From NCBI RefSeq assembly GCF_011397635.1, contig NC_064759.1, positions 14,094,428 through 14,158,427 of the forward strand: a stretch of DNA of 64,000 bases, in the 5' to 3' direction. The stretch comes from Epinephelus fuscoguttatus (Eukaryota > Chordata > Actinopteri > Perciformes > Serranidae). The stretch's first letter is position 1. Each line of letters opens with the position of its first letter. Shown in pieces: positions 23,803-35,800 of this stretch. Position numbers and translations under genes: made by a program. The notes under the pieces were generated by a model. That model searched no databases. It was not told the origin of the DNA and saw only the letters and a program-made list of their open reading frames with translations.

Positions 23803-26203
23803 AGTACATAAAATAAGTCAACTGTACAAAAACAAAGAGCGGTATAATAAGCAAACAGTATTAAAACACAAAGCCATATAACAAGGAAGCATCGAAAATA
23901 AGCTGAATATAATAATGAGACAGACTGAGTAAAGTAGCTTTTCATAATTCCCAGGTGAAACTCACTGTCTGTATGAATCCAGACATGTGCTTTTAATTCA
24001 CATTGTTTCCAAATGTGACATTTTCATAACGTTGCCTTCTGCAGCTGCTTCCACTTGCTTTCATTACAGAGAGCAGCTAAAATGAATCAAGTTAATTCTG
24101 AGTCACAAACCTGGGTCACTGCAGTGCCAGGGATGTTGCTTTAATTAAATCCTGTCTGCTTTAAGTCAGGTGTATTTGTTTTCTTGTCTGCTGTGTTTAC
24201 AGAAAGCTGCGGGAGGCGATGAACGCTCAGAAGAATGCGGAGAGGGCGGCTATGAGAGCTCACTTCAGGAAAAAATATCAGCTTTCTGAGGTCCGTGTTT
24301 ATCTTTGTTAGAGAATGAGAGAAAAATAATGTTTGTTTTTACTCTAGTTTGTGTTTTAGTCAGCGGGACGTCTCATGAAGGGATTTCAGGGAAACTTGAG
24401 CTGTAGGGTTTAGGCTGAGGGAGAAGTTTTGGGGACAGATAAAACATGTTGTTGAGATTTAACCATTTACAAACCAGCTCTGCACAAATATTTTTTCCAG
24501 TATTTCTCAGACCAGCATCAATATGCTCATGTCCATTTCCAAAGACACTGATTTCCATCTATTTTGAATTTCCCCTCAAACATCCAAACTTTACCACATT
24601 TGTTCCATAACATAGTTAAATGAACCTGAAAAAGTTACTTACCTGTTTTTGTTTGTTTGTTTTTTTTTTACATTATGTACATGGGGAGCTTTGCTTCTTT
24701 TATTAAGACATGAGTTCCCCTGAAAGCATGATTTGTGAAACTTTGTGGGGTAAAATATTAACAACAAGCTACTTTTGCCACACATTTCAATATTTCTGTA
24801 ACTTCATCATCATGGATGATGCGTACAATTAGGCTATTACTGATGTATATTTTATGCGTGAGGGAGAGTCATCCTCAGTTCAGTTTAATTACAATACAGG
24901 CATGCATGCTAATCTTGCTGTCGCCATCATAACATGTTGTCACAATATTATAAACTTCACTCACTGTAACTCAAAGGTCAGAAAAAGCAAACTTCTATAT
25001 ATCAGATGTGCAGGCCCACATAATAAGCAGGGACTCTTGGAGCAAGCACCAAAAAATCTATTGTTAAAATCAATGTAGGGGACTGTGCAGCTTTTATGGA
25101 GTTATGCAGGCCAGCCTCTAGAAATTTTCCAAATCTCCAAGTGTAGGCCAGCATTCATTCCCTCCTTCCACTATATGGACAAGTTTTGACAAAGATGTGG
25201 ATCATTCAATAAGACATATCTGCTTTCTTCTTTGTCGTTAAGATCTACACTTAATAAAACAACTTGTGAATGCATCTTGAACAATCCCTAACTCCGTCTC
25301 ACAGGACTCTCATCCCCGATGCTGACCCATTTTTTGACATGGCCAGCTGGAGCTGATTTGCATCACCATTTTACCTTGTCAGCGGCATGTAAGAGTGACA
25401 TGGATTGCACCGATTTACAGATCTATTTCACTTCATACGAGCTTTTGTGATAACTTCATATTGTTTTGCAAGAGCCACATACAGCCAGCAAATCGTGTGT
25501 GGTTTCAACGGGTCCATTGGGCTCCTCCAGAGCTAAAGTATAGTCAGGCTTCATCTCTAGGACACCAAATATCATATTATGTTTGTCTTTATTTTATCAG
25601 TAAAAGTTGAATCACAGTCGACACATGTCTTGTTACTGGCTTTTGTGGTGTTTTCTTTTTCCAGAGCTATTTTAGTGACAGCGCTCGCCTCCCCACCTAC
25701 AAATGTTCCACCAAAACAAGTTTCCCCCACATTATTTTGCAAGAGCACCATCACTGTGTCCTGAGCTCACTGCTGCCCAAGATGATTTTGATTCCTAGTA
25801 GAATAATGAGTGCTTCCAGACCTTTCTCTGGCTCTGACACAGCTCTGTGGAGAGATAGGTCTGGCTATGTGAGACTGGGCCATAAGTAATGTAGACAAAT
25901 ACAGAGTTACCTTCGGTCATCAACATGAAGTTATTTTTGTCACATGTTCACCCTCTTCTTCTTCTGTTTATATCTTCTGATTAGAGTCCCAAGGACACAA
26001 ACCACCTGAGGTCTGTAGGAGGGAGAGTGTCGCTCCCCCACGAGCTGTCGAAGATCATTCATCCTGAAACCAAAACCAAGGACGGTGGCTTCAACCTGCT
26101 GAGTGCCTTCCAAGGCCTCAGCTTCGGCACAACGACGCTCCCAGGGAGGAAACACAGCAAGACGTCCGTTCCTCCTACACCAGCAACTTGTAAAGTCATG
26201 TGA
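22769..26203 (+). CDS. Complexin-3/4-type SNARE regulator, prenylated
   Basis: Complexins clamp and activate SNARE-driven synaptic vesicle release; the 3/4 type acts at retinal ribbon synapses and is farnesylated. Coding exons 22769-23016, 24203-24290, 25985-26203; 184 residues, phases consistent. The central helix reads YQADLEKERKLREAM followed by NAERAAMRAHFRKKYQL, matching the SNARE-binding helix of complexins (MR..(I/F)R.KY). The C-terminal half has SLPHELSKII, as in CPLX3/4 (LPRELAKMI), and ends CKVM, a CaaX box comparable to those ending CPLX3 and CPLX4. The first 70 residues are unusual: KKSLRTPIRKLTK then RRRIRRRRSRGG, far more basic than known CPLX3/4. A second frame through 22828-23049 is also open and more acidic. 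ATG 22769 has a good context (catcATGG). The donor after 24290 (gtccgt) is weak. Poly(A) candidates: ATTAAA 26468 and AATAAA 26705. Paralogue (3 or 4) not decided. Confidence 0.85.
23049..23345. mobile_element. TTAA-flanked family C MITE, complete
   Basis: TTAA at 23049-23052 and 23342-23345 bounds about 290 bp. The left end reads AGTCCGGTGTAGGATTTAG and the right end taaatcctacacactggaac. The interior has ggtcctcttccatggagtcc and ctacagtagcccagaatgg, the family sentence. It sits 33 bp after complexin exon 1. Confidence 0.85.
23764..23799. repeat. (TA)n microsatellite
   Basis: Uninterrupted TA dinucleotides for about 36 bp in complexin intron 1. Confidence 0.95.
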
Positions 26204-27960
26204 TCAGTAATGTGATCACAGAGCTGATCTTACACTGCCTTCTGATTATTGTAGTACAGGGAAACAGCAGGTGACCCTCGTACATGATTGCTGCTCATAC
26301 ATAAACTTCACCATTGTACATCAATATACAAACTCACTCCAATCATCTCTATTACACAAACATGTCATTCAGACTTTGCTTTTGTACGTCTTTTTTTGTC
26401 TTTTACGTAGCAATAATAATAATATGCCAGATAATTTTTTATCTCACTTAAATTGAACTAGATATTTATTAAAGTGGGGTGAGAGACGTGATCTACGTGA
26501 AACTCCAGTCAGTGAATTGGTGTTTTATTTCAACTGATGACACAATAACGATATATATTATTAGAATAATGACTCAATACCGTGTTTTATTAGGAAACTA
26601 TATCAGTTAAAACATGTACACTTTTGTTAATGACATCCACAATGAGGCTGTCACATTTTTTGTAAAACAGTTTCATCCCATTTAGAGCCTCATTTTGTGA
26701 TTATAATAAATACTTATTTATATTATGTATTATTTAATGTAGGCACTACTTTAGTTAGTTTCTTCTTATTGTCACGTCTCTCTAAATTATATAGATCCAC
26801 ATGAGTGATCTATACACAAGTAAGGGACCTCAGGGCAACACGTTCACATTTCATCACACATTCACACAAATAATCACATTTAATATAATCATTTTATATG
26901 TAACCATGAAAACTGTTTTACTTTGTTAATAATCTTTGATCTGTATCACATGTACTGTATATAAACTGTACTGTAATGAGCCATGTTTTAAGCTACAGAG
27001 TGCTCCAGGGATAATGTTTTTCTGTAGGTCGACATGAAAGTTAGCGTCGTCCTGGTTCTCCCATCAAAAAACCAATGGGATTATTCCATTGGATTTTGGA
27101 TTATTTCAGAGAATCAGATATGTGGGAAACAAAAGTGAAAAAATGATACTTACACATTTTGTTCAGCAAGATAATCTCCTCACAAATGAACACCACTTTT
27201 ATGACTTTTTTAAAGCCTAAATGCAATCATCAAAAGTAAAGCTAATGCTAGGCTATAAACAAACTACAACACAGTTGCACGTCGCTGTAGAGTAGCATTT
27301 GTCATGATAACACTCTGTGGTCTCATTTAGCTACTTGTTAGCAACTGTCTTTTTTTAAGATACATAAAATCTTCTTTTTATGTCGTAGAAGAAAATGTGA
27401 GAGTCTCTTCAGCTTGTGTGAACCACAGACCTTATTTCAGGCATCTAACAAAAACCCATTCAAAAAGCCCACTGACTTTTAGACAAGGGAACCAGCGGTG
27501 GTAATTGCTAAGACTTATTCCTGGAGCACTATTTTAGGGTGCATCCGGAAATACTCACTCCAAGTGCCAGAGTGCTATGGCACAAACCGGACTGTTCGTA
27601 AATCTGGAGTGCAGTTATAATGTAGCAGCAAAGCACCAAGTGGAGTGAATGTACCCTTTGTCAATTCATGTAGAAATACAACACTATTTCTTCGAATAGC
27701 AGCGCTCCAGTGTCAGATTGGGTTTAAAAGCACATCCTAAGTTTCTTTTGTAGTTTTTATGAGCTAATACTGGTGTGTAAATAGTGTCACGCTGCCTAAT
27801 CAAAGGATTTTATACAACAGGAAGCAGAGACCCAAAAGTCAACACAAAACCTTCTGGACTTCAAAGCAAATTGATATGTAGGCATTTTTATTTTTGCTTC
27901 ATTAGCTGTGACAAAAACCTTGTAATAAAGACATCTTTGATGAGCTGGACTCACTCATTT
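26204..27960. other. Complexin 3' UTR and intergenic region
   Basis: AT-rich sequence with several possible poly(A) signals (26468, 26705). No coding exon, RNA gene or named repeat was recognised in the 1.7 kb before the GT microsatellite at 27972. Confidence 0.4.
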
Positions 27961-27971
27961 GGCTTTTATGT

Positions 27972-28017
<46 letters not shown>

Positions 28018-28022
28018 TGTGT
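27972..28022. repeat. (GT)n microsatellite
   Basis: Almost pure GT repeat of about 50 bp, leading into the minisatellite at 28040-28235. Confidence 0.95.
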
Positions 28023-28235
28023 TTATACATGTATTATTGATATTGTGGGGACATGTTAACACAGTTACATTGTGGGGACGTGCCTTCCTTATAAGGGCAA
28101 AATGCAAGTGACCACAATGTAAATCATTAAAATTTAGGGGAAAGTTTAGGGTAAGGGTTTGTCTCCAGGAAATGAATGTAAGTCAACGTAATGTCCTCTG
28201 AAGTGATGGAAACACGACTCTGTGTGTGAGTGTGC
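28023..28235 (+). repeat. GT-associated minisatellite with TTAGGG-like motifs
   Basis: Sentences ttgtggggacatgtt, ccttcctta taagggcaaaatgcaag, tttagggtaagggtttgtct and aggaaatgaatgtaagtcaa are shared with copies in cyp11c1 introns 2 and 5. This copy is about 230 bp upstream of the cyp11c1 start, so it lies in the likely promoter region. Confidence 0.6.
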
Positions 28236-28463
28236 ATGTGTGTGTGTACTAGATCAGCCTGACATTTGGGCTCTGTTGTGATTCTCTTGAACTCTGATCT
28301 TCACATCCATAAATCATCGTCTGCTATCAGTTCGTCAGAGCGGTAGAACACATCCAAGGATTTGTGGTTGAGGATGACGGAGGAAAATAATTGGTCCTGC
28401 AGAAACAACAAGGAGCGGTGTCACAACTCTGGATGAGACCGACGGACACATCTCGTTTGGACC

Positions 28464-29877
28464 ATGAGGAGCATGAACGTCCATGTGACTGTGGGTGTCA
28501 GAGCACGGGGCCCCTGTGGCTCCGGAAATATGCTCGGTGGTGTTGCACCACAAAGAGGTCTTTGTGTGACGGCAGCAGGGACGGTGGCACATGGAAAGCT
28601 GGAGGGGAGAAAAGGAGCTGAGAGTACAGGTGTTGGAAAGAAGGGTATACATGGAGGGGTGCGGCGCTTTGAGGAGATACCTCACACAGGGAGGAGCGGC
28701 TGGGTCAACTTGGTGAAGTTCTGGAGAGAAGATCGCTTCCGGCAGCTCCACAAGCACATGGAGAGGACCTTTAATGCCCTCGGCCCCATCTACAGGTAGC
28801 ATTATCTTACCTTACGTGTGCCACTGACACTTAGATAAGGAGAGTGTTTTGATCATCAATATGTTTATGTTGCAGTAATGCATGTGAGTTTACACCATAG
28901 TCTTTCTGTGTGTGTGTGTGTGAAGGGAGCACTTGGGCACCCACAGCAGTGTGAACATCATCTTGCCATCTGACATCGCTGAGCTGTTTCGCTCAGAGGG
29001 CCTGCACCCCAGACGGATGACCCTGCAGCCCTGGGCAACACACCGAGAGACACGGCAGCACAGCAAAGGAGTGTTCCTCAAGTAAGTCCCACACACACAC
29101 ACACGTCTGTACAAATGTGTGTTACTCACGTTGTGGTGATGTAATGAAAATGTGCTGAAGATGCCACACTGTGGGGACTTGCCTTCCTTCTAAAGACAAA
29201 ATACAAGTCCCCACTTTGTTGAATAAATTTTAGGTGGGTTAAGGTTAAGGTCGGGTTTATAGTTGTGTTAGGCCTGTGGTGGTTATGGTTAAGGGTTAGA
29301 ACAAGTCTCCAGAGAATGATTGTATGCATGTAAAGCCCGTTTCACATGTGCAGTCTATCCCTGAAATGTTCAGGAAAGAAATAACTTTATTTGTTTTTGT
29401 AATATTTGCTCTAACACTGTCCTAACTAAATAAGACACGAGCGAGTGCCAGTTTGATGTTATTATGTGATGCAGTGCAACGCTTTGAGCTGGACTTTTGT
29501 TGGACACCCTTTCTAAAAAAATTATACCAGTCACTTACTTTGAAAGTGCAGCAATGGATGAAGAAAGAATTAGGAGTTTTCTACACAACAACTCCTCATT
29601 TCACTACAAAAACCAAATTAAATCCAACGTCATCCAAAGCTCTTTTAATGTATTGAATCCATTTTTCCACTTAAAATAAAGCACAAAGAAATACTACTTG
29701 CCTTGCAAACTTTCTGAATATAACATCACAACAAAAATATTGGCACTGGACAAAAACCACACATTGCCCACCTTGTTTCAGAAAATAACAAGAGATATAT
29801 TTTTGCTTCATACACATACATCTGCCATTGCCCCTTCTTCTTCTGTGAGTTTTATGGCAGTTGGGAAGTGAGGGAAA

Positions 29878-29939
<62 letters not shown>

Positions 29940-32764
29940 AGAAGTGCATCTAATCACTTGTGCCATCATCTTCTTGCTCATCCAATCAGTTGGGGAAGTA
30001 TTCTGCTTTACTGTTGTTGATGCAGCTTTTAAAACCTTTTATATGTAGAATATTAATGTGATTGAAGCATCTTTGAAATTATTCTGATGACATAAGTTTT
30101 TGTTTGCAGAAAACTCTGCCATTTCCTGCATTACCTTCTGCCCATTCTTCACAGCGAGGGATGCCGTGGATTGCTGTTTTGTTTTACCACTGGGAGGATT
30201 CAAAACATACATTTTATAATGTTGGTCGACTCAAAAGAGGTGTAGAAGACAGTCCCTTCAGGATGTTGCAATGTTGCGATCCCAACAATTAACATAAATT
30301 CAGCCAGTTGCCATGAATTCTCCTTGCAATTTTGTCCTGGCAAATTTGACTATTTAAAACGTGTAAAATCTCATTCTATTGTAGAGCTGCACGCAGCGTA
30401 ATAATTTGCTCAGCCCTTCCTTACCCTCCTCTCTATCTCTCTGTTTATCCTATGACTGCTGCTGCAGGAGTGTGAGGTCCATGTCTGGGACAGAGTCACA
30501 CACACAGTCTTAGTATCACACGGTTAACGTAACCCATGCAATGGCTATTAATGTGTCTATTGACAATCAGCTGTGGCTGCCCCCCCGCCATCACAAGTAG
30601 ATTATAATTCTGTGGGAAAGGCTGAATATCATAATAAAGGGTTCAGAATCTGAGACAGTATTGCTACTGTTTTGCAATTCTTTACTTGCTCCTGCAGTTT
30701 AATTTAAAAAACAGCAACACACACTTAACAACATTGCAACAAGCATCGCAATTTTTTAGAGCAGCTGTTGTTTAATCAAGCATTTCAGGCTGCAACAATC
30801 CTAAAAAAAGCTGCGAAATCAACCCAGTCTCACTCTGAAGTCATCTAAATCCGACGCTTGGGCAGTGACTTGCGGCGTCAGACACTGACAAAAACGTCAT
30901 CCTTCCACGTCAGCATGATACGCGGCTGGTTGCCGTTATAGTTTTTGCGTCCTGTGAGTTTATAAGCCAAACACTTCCTAAACCTAATGACATGCTTTTG
31001 TTGCCTAAGACCAACCACGTGTGTTAGTTGTTGCCGGAAAAAAAATCGTCAATTCGCAATGTTGTTCTGATGTAGTGCATTTATTTTGAAAGAGACTGTA
31101 TGTAAACAGTAAATTTCCTGTTAAAATGGAAGTGTATCTCAAAAGAAGACAATGCGTGTATCAGGCATAACTTGACACGGAGTCTCAGAACATCAATAAC
31201 CAACGTACCCATGGTAGCTTTCATGTTGTATCTGAACATGGAAGGTCCATGACCAAACGTCGATATGTGATGAGGTCGGAGTGAGAATGTGTTGGCGAAA
31301 TCCAGCAGGGACTGAGAAGAGCAACAGTCGAAATCAAAGCAATGAGGGCAGAGATAATTCTGATTTTTTTGTCCCTAATAGACCACAGAGAGACACAAAA
31401 TTATTAAAAAAAGATGCAAAGCAGCCATAGGTAGATGCAAAACAACTGCAGAATGACCACAAAGAAACTCAAAAAGACTGCAAATCATGCGGCTACTAGC
31501 TTTGTTTTTCCTTCAGCCTGGTATTTTTGCTTGGGGGGGGGGGCATCATCTCTTAATCTGTCCATGGTCTTAGGTTAGGTTTTGGCTAAGTGTTGCACAT
31601 AGAACTGGATGGCTAAAAGTAAAGTTGTGTAGAGGTAAAGCATCACAGAAGGGCTTTGTTCAGGTTCAGGTTAAGGCAAGGGGAGACACAAATTGACAGG
31701 CACACAGACTCTGACACAGAACCTCTACCTAATGGATATTTAAGTAACGGAACAGCACATAGGCTTTTAGAAAAGTATTTCTTCTTTCCAACCCAGTCTC
31801 TTTTCTTCACAATGACTGAGCAGAAGTGAAGCGGCTCGACTTTAATGCCTCGCTGCAAATCTTCTCTCCACAGGAACGGTGAGGAGTGGCGAGCTGACCG
31901 TCTACTGCTCAACAAAGAGGTGATGATGAGTGCGGCTGTGAGGCGCTTTCTCCCCCTGCTTGATGAGGTTGCGATGGATTTCTGTCGAATGCTGCGGGGG
32001 AAGGTGGAGAGGGAGGGGAGAGGCGAGGAGGGGAAACGCAGTCTGACCATGGATCCCAGTCCTGACCTCTTCCGCTTCGCACTGGAAGGTCAGAGATCAT
32101 CATCTTCCAGTGATCTGTCATGTGTGATTACACGGTCGTTCATTAACACATACACATCAGTGCCACAGAATCCTGGCTGCTTTTCTATCCAGGAAAAGTG
32201 AGTCAGGTATAGAGAGGTGTGAAAGGGTAAGGGCGTGATGGGGACATCCCACTTCTTAACTGTCACGTCTACTTTTCATCCAGCAATGATTGACAACGAA
32301 GTCCTGGAGGAGGGGACAATATGGATTAATGTCACCTCCCTCTTTTGACAGCTTTCATTCATCTCTCTGAGTTGAGTCACAAATGCTGACGTCAGCTGTG
32401 ACGCCATCTCACGTCAGAGGAATTATACAATCTGCAACATCACCTTTTTAAATCTTGAGAAAACTTTCCCCTTGCTAATATCTCACTGCTCCTGCTCTGT
32501 CTGATTTTAATTCAAAAATATTCTCACCTCTTTCCAGAACCAGTCTCATTTTAACCCGAGGCTGATCTGTCGTTAGCATTTTACAGATGTAGGAGGTCGA
32601 GGAGAACATGCGCCCTTAAAAATAGAAACACCAACAAAGGCGATCAAAGCTCCAGCATTCTTTTGCCGGGCTCTGCTCCTTTCATGAGCCTATCTGCAAC
32701 ATGCCACATTCACAAGTGTGAATGCTTGTGTGACTCAGCGCGCTGTGCACTTGTACGCATCCGT

Positions 32765-32803
<39 letters not shown>

Positions 32804-35800
32804 CAAGAGAGAGCGAAGGGGGGGAGAGCTGATTACTTTGAGTCATGCTAGTCTGCTTCTAATGGGACCACATCACAGAAAGCCAGGTGCTAAGCCAGGA
32901 TAGGAATAGACCTGCAAGAAACTCTATTCCAGTCAGTGATGTGAGGTTAATATAATACGAACATGTCTGATAGCTGATGGATGTCAGGTATAGGAGAAGT
33001 AGCTCCTCTGAGGCAGCGTATGCACTCAGAAAACAAATCTCTCTGTGTGGAGCTGGATTTGAAAAACAGAATATTTTCTTGCTGTCATAGAAACAGGTCT
33101 TTTTTGGGCTTCATTTTGGTACATACTCAACCCATAGTGCCATGTAATCCTGCGAAGCTTAAATTTAAAACATGAAGAAATGAGTCAGGAGGTTTTATAA
33201 TCTCCTTAAAAAACTGTCAACCTGCAGTTTATTATTCAGTAAAGCCTTCACTAGTTTAAAATATTTTTCAAAACAGTGTTTCAGCTTGTGCTAGCCTCAA
33301 TTTGTTTTAGCCTTTTTGCTCACCTTGAAACACGTCAGTTATGTCATATCCTCACCCTTGCTGCTTTCCTCCCCCTCCTCTAGCCAGCTGCCATGTGATC
33401 TACGGGGAGCGTATTGGCCTTTTCTCCTCATCTCCCTCCCTGGAGTCCCAGAAGTTCATCTGGGCAGTGGAGCGAATGCTGGCAACAACCCCTCCTCTCC
33501 TCTACTTGCCCCCTCGCCTGCTGCTTCGCATCGGCGCTCCCCTGTGGACCCAGCACGCCAGTGCATGGGATCACATCTTCACCCACGGTACAAGCATTCA
33601 CTAGTTCCTCAAACTCTCTTCAATCAGTTTCAGTATCCCTCTTCTCTGCTCCAATCTTACCTGACTCTGACATCCTGTCCTGATCTTATTCCAGCGGAGG
33701 CGAGGATCCAGAGGGGGTACCAGCGGCTGTTCCAGACTCGAGGGTCAGAGGCTGGAGCAGCTGGAGGCCAGTACACCGGGGTTCTGGGTCAACTCATGGA
33801 GAAAGGGCAGCTATCTTTGGACCTCATCAAAGCCAACGTCACTGAGCTGATGGCTGGAGGGGTCGACACGGTGTGTGTGTGTTTGTGTTTTTGTGTGTGT
33901 GTGCATATATTACTCATCCTGTGGGAACACAAATCTGTTTATACAGTCACATTGTGGGGACTGGCCTTCCTTCTAGGGACAAAACACAAGTCCCCATATA
34001 ATAAGTTATTAAATTTTGGGTGAAGACTTAGGTCAAGGTTAGAGTTCCAGGTAATGAATGTCAGTCGTGTGTGTATGTTTTCGTGTGTATTACTCATCTT
34101 GTAGGGACATAACCCTGTTGTTGACACAGTCACACTGTGGAGGCCCTCCTTCCTTTTGGTGATGAAACACAAGTCCCCATAATGCAAATCATTACATTCT
34201 AGGCTGAAGACTCTGGCTAAGGTTAGGGTTAAGCAAGTAATGCTTATGGTTATGGTTATACTGTGTTCATGCTACGACTAAAGGCCAATTTCCACCAGAT
34301 GCGTGTTGGTTGCGTCTGCGCTCCGGCATGGCAGCGGAGCCGATAGGATTCCATTCTAGTCAATGTGTGTGTTTCCACTCCGGAGCCCTCCGCAACAGAT
34401 ACGCAGGACTTCTATTTTTGCCGGACGCTGGAGCACAACACAGCAATTCAGCACAGAGCAGATCGTGCGGGGCAGGAAGTCGTGCACAGAAACACAATAA
34501 AACATCCGGTTAATTTTCAAAATAAAGTACGTAGTGTTCACGGCGGATCATATTTCCCTGCACTACACCTTAAAAACTACATAATGGGCAGAGGCAGGCC
34601 TGAAGTCAACAGGTCAGTCATTTCACCCTGTGAACACCATGGACGAGGAGATATTAATCATGGCAGTGCACCAAGATGTCTTCCAGTGGAGCTGCACCGC
34701 ACCGCACAGCAAACGCAGCCGGTGGGTATTGACGGACGGCGGAGCATGCAGCGGATAACCAGCGCTGCCGTTCCGCAACGGACACGCATCCAGTGGAAAT
34801 CCGGCGTAACACAGCTTGTGTGGGTCTGCTACTTGCCACAAAGCTCCCCGACTGAACACCATTTAAAGTTTTTGCATGGCTAAAAAATATCTGTGGTTTT
34901 ACTCAATGTCTGAGTCCCATTTTAACAGCACATTTCATTGCCCTGTGTGCACCGCAATGCACAGAAAGCTAGCATAGTGTCAGCTAGCTACGCTAAATAA
35001 CACAGTATCACAGCTCGAGTTCAAATAAACACAAGAAGTTTGTGCTCTAGAGAAAGGATCAACACTCAGTGAAAAACCTAAGCTCTTTGATAAGCTAATA
35101 TGGCAAGGCTTAACTATACAGACCAGTGAGCAGTGATAACTAACATGTCTTTGGGGTCATCGGGTGGGAACCTCCTTTCACCAGTGTTTCATCTAGTTGG
35201 TCCCACGACACCTCCAGGAGGCTAGACAGTGATCTCTAGCGTCCCAGAGACACTCCCCTAATGCCAGGTCTCACTGCTCCCCTCCCCGCATCAACCCAGT
35301 AACCTCCTTTACCTTACTTACGCATGGCTTTCTCAGCCCAAACAGCACTGCCACCTTCAACCAAACCCAGGCTCTGTACATGCAAGCTCCAGGTAGAAGC
35401 AGGGCTGATACTACCTTTCCTAGCACATTCACCATACTCTATTTCACACGCTACATAGCATAACTACAATATAAGCTAAAGTTAAAGGAGCTAAATAATC
35501 TTACAGGATCAGCAAACACACTCACCTTGCCGCATGGCCTCAAACAAAATGGATTCAAATAGGCCACTCCCACACTTAAATACTTCCTCTTCCTGGATTT
35601 CCTCCTGACAGGAAGTGGATCTCTCCACCTGATCTCAAGGAGTCATGTGCCCTGTTTAGTAGTTCCCCCTGCTGGCCCCCAACTGACATTATTTCTTCTC
35701 TTATAGATAAACTGGCTACATTTAATTGCTTCATCTGACATTTCCCTCACTGTCTTCCTCAAACTCTGTCCCCGCACCCCAAGTTCCCTCAAGGGGCGAG

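Noticed and set aside
28130-28165. Interstitial telomere
   Set aside because: Only isolated TTAGGG-like motifs in a longer unrelated unit that recurs at dispersed sites.
33316-34023. 235-codon + frame
   Set aside because: It crosses cyp11c1 exons 4 and 5 in and out of phase and reads through an intron and a minisatellite; the spliced cyp11c1 model explains the region.
34365-34883. 172-codon + frame
   Set aside because: Falls across the ends of a MITE; composition and position fit chance reading of repeat DNA.
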